Shown here piece after piece: positions 6,567 to 9,842 of a stretch of 9,842 bases of DNA. This DNA comes from JAPKZH01 sp964537875. Lineage in GTDB: Bacteria > Acidobacteriota > Aminicenantia > Aminicenantales > UBA4085. The DNA is taken from the NCBI GenBank assembly GCA_964537875.1, contig CAZIDN010000104.1:1-9842 (forward strand), in the 5' to 3' direction. Below the pieces are notes generated by a model. The model worked only from the letters and a program-made list of their open reading frames with translations. It did no database searches and was not told where the DNA came from. Both the position numbers and the translations under genes were made by a program. Position 1 is the first letter of the stretch. Every line of letters starts with the position of its first letter.

Positions 6567-6666
6567 GAATTTGAAAATTCGACGGATCGAAGGCGAGACG
6601 ATCCGCCCGCGAATCATCATCCGTTTTAATAAACGCTATTGTAGAGAAAGCGCCCGGACTTTTCCA
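6567..6666 (-). promoter_or_regulatory. Candidate promoter and structured leader of the exported-protein gene
   Basis: On the minus strand, TGGAAA (6661-6666) and TACAAT (6638-6643) are separated by 17 nt, giving a four-of-six -35 and a five-of-six -10 box. Transcription would start near 6631, leaving a leader of about 80 nt. In it are two perfect inverted repeats. CGGATCG/CGATCCG (6583-6589 and 6599-6605) has a 9-nt loop. GAATTT/AAATTC (6567-6572 and 6575-6580) lies just before the ribosome-binding site. The second could form a weak hairpin near the start codon. Confidence 0.5.
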
Positions 6667-6701
6667 TAGTTTACGTGAATGTAAGATTTTCATACATCAT
6701 C

Positions 6702-6730
6702 TTGACAAATTATCCAACAATCATATAATT
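6702..6730 (+). promoter_or_regulatory. Consensus promoter with inverted repeat ahead of the Panacea-antitoxin operon
   Basis: TTGACA (6702-6707) and TATAAT (6724-6729) are both perfect sigma70 boxes with a 16-nt spacer. AATTAT (6708-6713) and ATAATT (6725-6730) form an inverted repeat with an 11-nt gap that spans the spacer and the -10 box, a natural operator site for the HTH antitoxin encoded next. The predicted start near 6736 lies one base before the Shine-Dalgarno sequence AGGAG (6737-6741), so the leader is very short. Confidence 0.75.
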
Positions 6731-6747
6731 GGTTTCAGGAGAATGTG

Positions 6748-7530
6748 ATGATATCACTGGGACAGAGAATAAAGCAAATCCGCGAATCCTTTGGCTTGAG
6801 CCAACAAATCGTAGCTGAGAAACTCGGTGTCTCGCGCCCGTCTATATCACAGATAGAGAATGGAGAGAGGCGGGTGGGCGCAGAGGAGCTCAAGAAATTG
6901 GCTGAGGTCTTCAACATGTCCATGGACGCCCTTTTAGATCCGGGCAAAGAGCCGCAAATCACGATCAGAGAGAGCCGGGAGGCCTATGGATCCGAAGCCA
7001 TGCCCCGGATGAGAATTAATGTCCCGCAGAAAAACCTGCAAAAGTTCAAGGAAGCGCTGATCTATATCCTAAACAAGGTAGGAGCAAAACCGAGCATCGG
7101 CGAGACGGTCATTTACAAGCTTCTCTATTTCATCGATTTTGACTATTACGAGAAATATGAGGAGCAGCTCGTCGGCGCCACGTACCTGAAAAACAAATAT
7201 GGGCCGACACCGCTTGAATTTAGGAAAATCGTGGGCCAAATGATGGTTAAAGGGGAAATCATCGAAGTTAAGGATAAGTATTTCGAGTATCCTCAGAGAA
7301 AGTACCTTCCTCTGAGGAAGCCCAACCTCGGCGTTTTTAGAGGCAACGAGATTGAAGTCATTGATGATGTCCTGGACAGGCTCTCCGACATGAACGCCCG
7401 TCAAATCAGCGATTATTCCCATAACGACGTTCCCTGGCTGACCACAGAGGAGGGTAAGATAATCGAGTACGAGGCCGTATTTTACAGGACTCCGGCCTAT
7501 TCGGTCCGGGAGTATGATGACGCCGTTTAA
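6748..7530 (+). CDS. XRE-family HTH antitoxin with C-terminal Panacea (DUF4065) domain
   Basis: The N-terminal residues 6-62 form an XRE/Cro-type helix-turn-helix (LGQRIKQIRESFGLSQQIVAEKLGVS, then PSISQIENGERRV). After a linker, residues about 97-245 match the Panacea/SocA-like DUF4065 domain, with KLLYFIDFDYYEKY, LKNKYGPTPLEF, QRKYLPLRKP, a DVLDRLSDMNARQIS helix and the closing SHNDVPW motif. Panacea domains are known as promiscuous antitoxin modules that neutralise unrelated toxins, and the HTH supplies DNA binding for autorepression. The ATG at 6748 is preferred over the GTG at 6745 because AGGAG is then 6 nt away. The downstream toxin gene overlaps the end of this one. A consensus promoter with an overlapping inverted repeat precedes it. 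The sequence is complete at 260 residues with no sign of damage. Confidence 0.88.
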   Translation: MISLGQRIKQIRESFGLSQQIVAEKLGVSRPSISQIENGERRVGAEELKKLAEVFNMSMDALLDPGKEPQITIRESREAYGSEAMPRMRINVPQKNLQKFKEALIYILNKVGAKPSIGETVIYKLLYFIDFDYYEKYEEQLVGATYLKNKYGPTPLEFRKIVGQMMVKGEIIEVKDKYFEYPQRKYLPLRKPNLGVFRGNEIEVIDDVLDRLSDMNARQISDYSHNDVPWLTTEEGKIIEYEAVFYRTPAYSVREYDDAV

Positions 7531-7885
7531 GGAAATCACACGCCTCCCGGAATTTGAGAGGGATATGAAGAGGCTCCTTAAAAGGTTCCGGTCGCTCGAG
7601 GATGACTTGGACAATTTCATCAAGATCGAGCTCAAACTCTTCCATAAGCTGGGCATTGACAACAGAGGCATTGTGCAGATGGCAGGGTTGGGCATGAGGG
7701 CGCCCAGAATTTATAAAGGGCGCAAGTTTGCCTGTCGATCTTTAAAGGGCAAGGGCGCTCAGACTGGAATCCGGGTGATATATGCTTATTTCGAAGAATC
7801 GAATACCATCGAGCTTGTTGAGATTTACTATAAAGGCGATAAAGAGAACGAAGATAGAGAGAGAATTCTCAGGCGATATGCGTAA
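7517..7885 (+). CDS. RelE/ParE-superfamily toxin partnered with the Panacea antitoxin
   Basis: The 122-residue basic protein fits the RelE/ParE-type fold: an N-terminal helical hairpin (PEFERDMKRLLKRFRSLEDDL), then strands ending in RIYKGRKFACRSLKG, a GIRVIYAYFEES strand and a final IELVEIYYKGDKENEDRERI segment. In related toxins, the basic residues around KFACRSLKGKG and the final Tyr/Lys/Glu-rich strand contribute to RNA binding or cleavage on the ribosome. Two ATGs lie in tandem; the one at 7517 is favoured because GGGAG (7508-7512) is then 4 nt upstream. The gene overlaps the antitoxin by 14 nt. A 27-bp dispersed repeat begins 19 bp after its stop codon. The family level is fairly certain; the target is inferred. 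Confidence 0.85.
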   Translation: MTPFKEITRLPEFERDMKRLLKRFRSLEDDLDNFIKIELKLFHKLGIDNRGIVQMAGLGMRAPRIYKGRKFACRSLKGKGAQTGIRVIYAYFEESNTIELVEIYYKGDKENEDRERILRRYA

Positions 7886-7904
7886 GGGTGTTTCGGAACA
7901 ATCG

Positions 7905-7992
7905 GGGGTCAGGTCTCAACAATTAACAAATCCAAGGCATCAGGACTCGGGCCGGGGGCGAACGTCTAGGCGAGGGGCGAATATCTCCCCCG
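7905..7992 (+). repeat. Dispersed repeat, copy 3 (core plus related tail)
   Basis: The core at 7905-7931 is identical to the other two copies, and agreement with copy 1 extends two further bases. The tail carries GGGGCGAAC (7955-7963) and GGGGCGAAT (7974-7982) followed by a C-rich run, the same order as in copy 1. The GGGG and CCCC around the second unit could pair as a short hairpin. The element sits between the stop codon of the RelE-like toxin and the AbrB antitoxin promoter. The rest of this 308-bp gap holds a 5-bp stem (GCTCG/CGAGC, 8010-8029) and no recognisable gene. Confidence 0.85.
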
Positions 7993-8104
7993 AATGGAAA
8001 GGGAGATAAGCTCGCCCGAAAAGCCGAGCGCGGGGGAATTCTATCTGCCAGATCCGGACTTAACCTGAGATTCCCGAGCAGGAAGCTTCGTCTAAGATTT
8101 GTGA

Positions 8105-8157
8105 TTGACATTTGGCTGGAAGAGGCCTATCGTATGTCTGAAATTGCGAAATTCAGA
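8105..8157 (+). promoter_or_regulatory. Promoter and palindromic operator of the AbrB/RelE operon
   Basis: TTGACA (8105-8110) is followed after 17 nt by TATCGT (8128-8133), a four-of-six -10 box. At the predicted start point lies a near-perfect 21-bp palindrome (8137-8157). Its arms are TCTGAAATT and AAATTCAGA around GCG, with 8 of 9 pairs matching. This is a good operator candidate for the AbrB-type antitoxin. Its placement implies that 8134-8157 is leader rather than coding sequence. Confidence 0.7.
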
Positions 8158-8193
8158 AATTATGAAAATCTTGCCATGAGCGAGAAGACAAGA

Positions 8194-8505
8194 ATGGAAG
8201 AATTGGTCAGGTTGCGGGCCCGGGGGCAGGTGACTTTGCCCAGCTTCATCCGAGAAAAGCTCCATTTGGAGGATGGAAGCCTCGTCCTGATAAAGGTTGT
8301 GGACAACGCCATAGTATTGGTGCCCCAGGAGACGATCGACAAGGAACAGTCGTGGTTCTGGCAGGAAAGGTGGCAGAAGCTCGAGGCCGAGGCGCAAGAG
8401 GATATCCGGAAAGGAAGAGTGAAGTCATTTGATTCGGTCGAGGAACTCTTCGATGAAATTGAGGGAAGGCCTGAAGCTCACAAGAACGGAAAGGTTCAAA
8501 AATAG
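8194..8505 (+). CDS. AbrB/SpoVT-type antitoxin
   Basis: AbrB-type antitoxins have a swapped-hairpin DNA-binding domain followed by a tail that caps the toxin. Here residues 1-45 carry the domain (LVRLRARGQVTLPSFIREKL, an LEDGSLVLIKVVDN strand pair, then IVLVP). Residues about 50-90 form a helical tail with SWFWQERWQKLEAEA and FDSVEELFDEI. The frame is open from 8101, with possible starts at GTG 8101, ATG 8134, ATG 8176 and ATG 8194. I chose 8194 because it begins directly at the AbrB domain, has GAGAAG 6 nt upstream, and lies downstream of the predicted transcript start and operator. ATG 8134 has a purine-rich GGAAGAGG upstream but would place the operator inside the gene. The toxin gene overlaps its 3' end by 53 nt. 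Confidence 0.85.
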   Translation: MEELVRLRARGQVTLPSFIREKLHLEDGSLVLIKVVDNAIVLVPQETIDKEQSWFWQERWQKLEAEAQEDIRKGRVKSFDSVEELFDEIEGRPEAHKNGKVQK

Positions 8506-8734
8506 CGTTCTTGATTTAGACCCGCGAACCAGGGAGAAGCTGCGAGAACAGCTCGGGATTTTGGTCTCAAACCCGCGTCATCCCTCGCTGGGCGTTAAAA
8601 AGATCAAGGGGACAAAATCCATTTTCGAGGCGCGGGTGGATGACCATTACGGATTCACGTTCGAATACGGGGAAAAGAATGAGATTCTTCTCAGGGTTGT
8701 CGGCCCTCATAACTCGGCGCTCAAAAAGCCATAG
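8453..8734 (+). CDS. RelE-superfamily toxin partnered with the AbrB-type antitoxin
   Basis: This 93-residue protein shows the compact RelE/YafQ-like layout: a basic first strand (KLTRTERFKNSV), a helix (DPRTREKLREQLGILVSNP), then HPSLGVKKIKGTKSIFEARV, a DHYGFTFEY strand and a final LLRVVGPHN strand with a histidine near the C-terminus. RelE-type toxins usually cleave mRNA in the ribosomal A site. It is unrelated in detail to the toxin at 7517-7885. The ATG at 8453 is chosen because AGGA (8441-8444) is 8 nt upstream; a TTG at 8429 is less likely. The 53-nt overlap with the antitoxin is long, so a later non-ATG start is possible. AbrB antitoxins paired with RelE-fold toxins have a precedent in PrlF/YhaV, though this toxin is shorter than YhaV. 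Confidence 0.82.
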   Translation: MKLREGLKLTRTERFKNSVLDLDPRTREKLREQLGILVSNPRHPSLGVKKIKGTKSIFEARVDDHYGFTFEYGEKNEILLRVVGPHNSALKKP

Positions 8735-8823
8735 CGTTCAGGGCATTTCCCTGGGAAGAAGAAAACTAAAGAGGGGCGGCGGACAGGGATTAGAATAAAA
8801 AGCTTATCAGGACGTTTTGACGG

Positions 8824-8849
8824 CGGCCGAGACCTCGGCCGAATATTTT
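8824..8849 (+). terminator. Candidate intrinsic terminator downstream of the AbrB/RelE operon
   Basis: CGGCCGAG (8824-8831) and CTCGGCCG (8834-8841) are perfect complements around AC, a strong GC-rich hairpin with a minimal loop (more likely 7 bp around 4 nt). It is followed by AATATTTT. The T tract is interrupted. The hairpin starts 90 bp after the toxin stop codon and 27 bp before the next promoter, so it separates the two units. Confidence 0.5.
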
Positions 8850-8867
8850 CGCGCTCTCATGCCCTCC

Positions 8868-8897
8868 TTGACACCTTTTTGGATCATGATTTACAAT
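8868..8897 (+). promoter_or_regulatory. Promoter of the membrane-protein gene
   Basis: TTGACA (8868-8873) and TACAAT (8892-8897) are separated by 18 nt: a perfect -35 box and a five-of-six -10 box. Transcription would start near 8904, giving a leader of about 82 nt. In that leader CTACTC (8938-8943) and GAGTAG (8961-8966) can pair, with an inner GCC/GGC pairing. A strong Shine-Dalgarno sequence GGAGGAGG follows, 6-7 nt before the ATG at 8986. Confidence 0.65.
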
Positions 8898-8985
8898 CCC
8901 ACCCGATGGTTGGATGAACAAATGGGGATAAAGATGCCTACTCGGCCAGCGCGGCAGTCGGAGTAGATGTAGGAGGAGGTTATTA

Positions 8986-9576
8986 ATGAACATTTTTTAT
9001 GATCTATTAAAATTTTTGCATATTATGAGTTTTGTATTTATGTCCGTGCCGTTGTTTAATCTTATCGTGGTCAACGAGCGGGCGGCTTTTAGCTCATTTT
9101 TTAATTATCCCGTTGATCGCTATATGGAAAATATCATAAAGCACGGGGCCTATCGGTGTTTTGTATTTCAGTCCACCGTCTTTCTTACCGGAGTCTTGCT
9201 TTTAGTCTTTGGGCCATTGGGTATCAAAACCCTTTGGTCTAACTGGATCATCATTGTCAAGACGATATTGTTATTTACTCTGATGGGGCTGCTTTCATAT
9301 GTTCATTTCAAATTGCAGCCAAAAATTGAAAAATTGCTCGCCAACCTCGGTCCTGACGCCCGGTTACCGGACAGCCTACTCTTTAATCTGAAAACCCATC
9401 GGACTCGGCGCAAGCGGATGGCGACTTTCTGTCTGTTCATTGTGATCACCATTATTATTTTAGGACTACAGGTCTATTCCACTTTCAGCCCGGTTCTAAC
9501 TCTGGGGTTGGTTGGACTAGCTGGCTTATTTGCTTGGAAAGCTAACAAAACAATAATTCGATTCGGCTGGATATAG
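8986..9576 (+). CDS. Multi-pass inner-membrane protein of unknown function
   Basis: The 196-residue protein has five hydrophobic stretches at about residues 7-29, 59-79, 87-107, 146-164 and 168-184. Between the third and fourth lies a basic loop (LKTHRTRRKRM at about 135-145), which by the positive-inside rule should face the cytoplasm. The N-terminal pattern, with a conserved-looking histidine in FLHIMSFVFMSVPLFN, resembles DUF2269/CopD-like integral membrane proteins, but this is a weak resemblance and I assign no function. The start is clear: GGAGGAGG lies just upstream of the ATG, and a near-consensus promoter sits about 100 bp further up. The gene appears to be transcribed alone and ends before a candidate terminator at 9686. 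Its AT-richer codon use compared with the solenoid gene may reflect its membrane composition or a different origin. Confidence 0.8.
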   Translation: MNIFYDLLKFLHIMSFVFMSVPLFNLIVVNERAAFSSFFNYPVDRYMENIIKHGAYRCFVFQSTVFLTGVLLLVFGPLGIKTLWSNWIIIVKTILLFTLMGLLSYVHFKLQPKIEKLLANLGPDARLPDSLLFNLKTHRTRRKRMATFCLFIVITIIILGLQVYSTFSPVLTLGLVGLAGLFAWKANKTIIRFGWI

Positions 9577-9685
9577 GAGATATTTTATTTCTTCTTCTGC
9601 TCGTCTCTTCCAGGAGAATTCCAATTTTCACGAGCCTTTCTGCGGACATTCCACTCTTGACTCAGCCCGGAAATAGAAATCACGG

Positions 9686-9714
9686 GACCGAGGCGAGATC
9701 TCGGGTCTCTTTTT
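9686..9714 (+). terminator. Candidate intrinsic terminator after the membrane-protein gene
   Basis: GACCGAG (9686-9692) can pair with CTCGGGTC (9700-9707) with one bulged G around a 7-nt loop. TCTTTTT follows at 9708-9714. It lies 110 bp after the stop codon at 9576. The rest of 9577-9765 shows no convincing gene. Confidence 0.5.
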
Positions 9715-9765
9715 GTGCTCGAAAGATTTCTAACGAAATTCTCATCTTCCGGGACTGATTTGGAC

Positions 9766-9842
9766 TCAGCTCTTGATCGTTCTGAGCGGCAGGCCGATAC
9801 GTTTGAGCAAAGCCTCATAGCGGGGGTCGGACCGCAGCCCAT
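9766..9842 (-). CDS. Last 24 codons of a minus-strand gene, probably a TPR-type protein
   Basis: On the minus strand, the frame ending at the TGA (9766-9768) reads GLRSDPRYEALLKRIGLP followed by LRTIKS. The LRSDPRY.ALLKRIGLP ending is very typical of the C-terminus of bacterial proteins with TPR repeats that follow a kinase, cyclase or winged-helix transcription-factor domain. The gene runs off the right edge, so nothing else can be said about its domains. The longer open frame over the same DNA (9585-9842) has no protein-like composition and is rejected in favour of this short end. Confidence 0.6.
   Translation of the reverse strand, partial: GLRSDPRYEALLKRIGLPLRTIKS

Noticed and set aside
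6550..6693. N-terminal extension of the exported protein
   Set aside because: It would bury the signal peptide internally and overlaps the candidate promoter and leader hairpins; GGAGGAG marks the ATG at 6549.
7069..7695. Long minus-strand open frame opposite the Panacea antitoxin and RelE-like toxin
   Set aside because: It is antisense to two clear genes and encodes no recognisable domain.
2137..7992. Composite transposon bounded by the 27-bp repeats
   Set aside because: There are three copies, all in direct orientation, no transposase between them, and no target duplications that I can see.
9585..9842. Minus-strand open frame of 85 codons reaching the right edge
   Set aside because: Its composition is not protein-like and it covers the terminator hairpin. 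A different minus-strand frame (9766-9842) ends in a recognisable TPR-protein C-terminus.

Overview
The window looks like an accessory stretch of a bacterial chromosome of intermediate GC content. The kinase and dienelactone-hydrolase segments near its centre resemble a multidomain kinase family I associate with Acidobacteriota-like lineages, especially Candidatus Aminicenantes. That assignment rests on remembered family architecture and is tentative.

Layout. Positions 1-2114 (+) hold the C-terminal 703 residues of a very long alpha-solenoid (TPR-like) protein. Positions 2115-3507 hold two toxin-antitoxin (TA) modules on the minus strand: HicA/HicB, and upstream of it a ribbon-helix-helix antitoxin with a MazF/PemK toxin. 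Positions 3589-5663 (-) hold an alpha/beta-hydrolase and a zinc-ribbon/Ser-Thr kinase/membrane-anchor protein. These look like the two ends of one ancestral fusion protein whose middle part is missing and whose frame is broken. Positions 5860-6549 (-) encode a small exported protein of unknown function. Positions 6748-7885 (+) hold an XRE-HTH/Panacea (DUF4065) antitoxin with a RelE-like toxin. Positions 8194-8734 (+) hold an AbrB-type antitoxin with a second, unrelated RelE-like toxin. A multi-pass membrane protein follows (8986-9576, +). The right edge keeps only the last 24 codons of a minus-strand gene.

How it fits together. Four different two-gene TA operons sit within about 6.4 kb. Three have a readable sigma70-type promoter with an inverted repeat on or next to it, as expected for autorepression by the antitoxin. 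Three copies of an identical 27-bp sequence, all in the same orientation, lie in intergenic gaps. Two of them sit about 20 bp after the stop codon of a plus-strand gene. No transposase or integrase is visible, so the repeats look like non-autonomous elements. The combination of TA cluster, dispersed repeats and a decayed fusion gene suggests a region of gene gain and loss.

The strongest observations are the broken kinase-hydrolase gene, the TA cluster with its operators (including a Panacea antitoxin paired with a RelE-type toxin), and the repeat family. I found no CRISPR array, rRNA, tRNA or complete insertion sequence.
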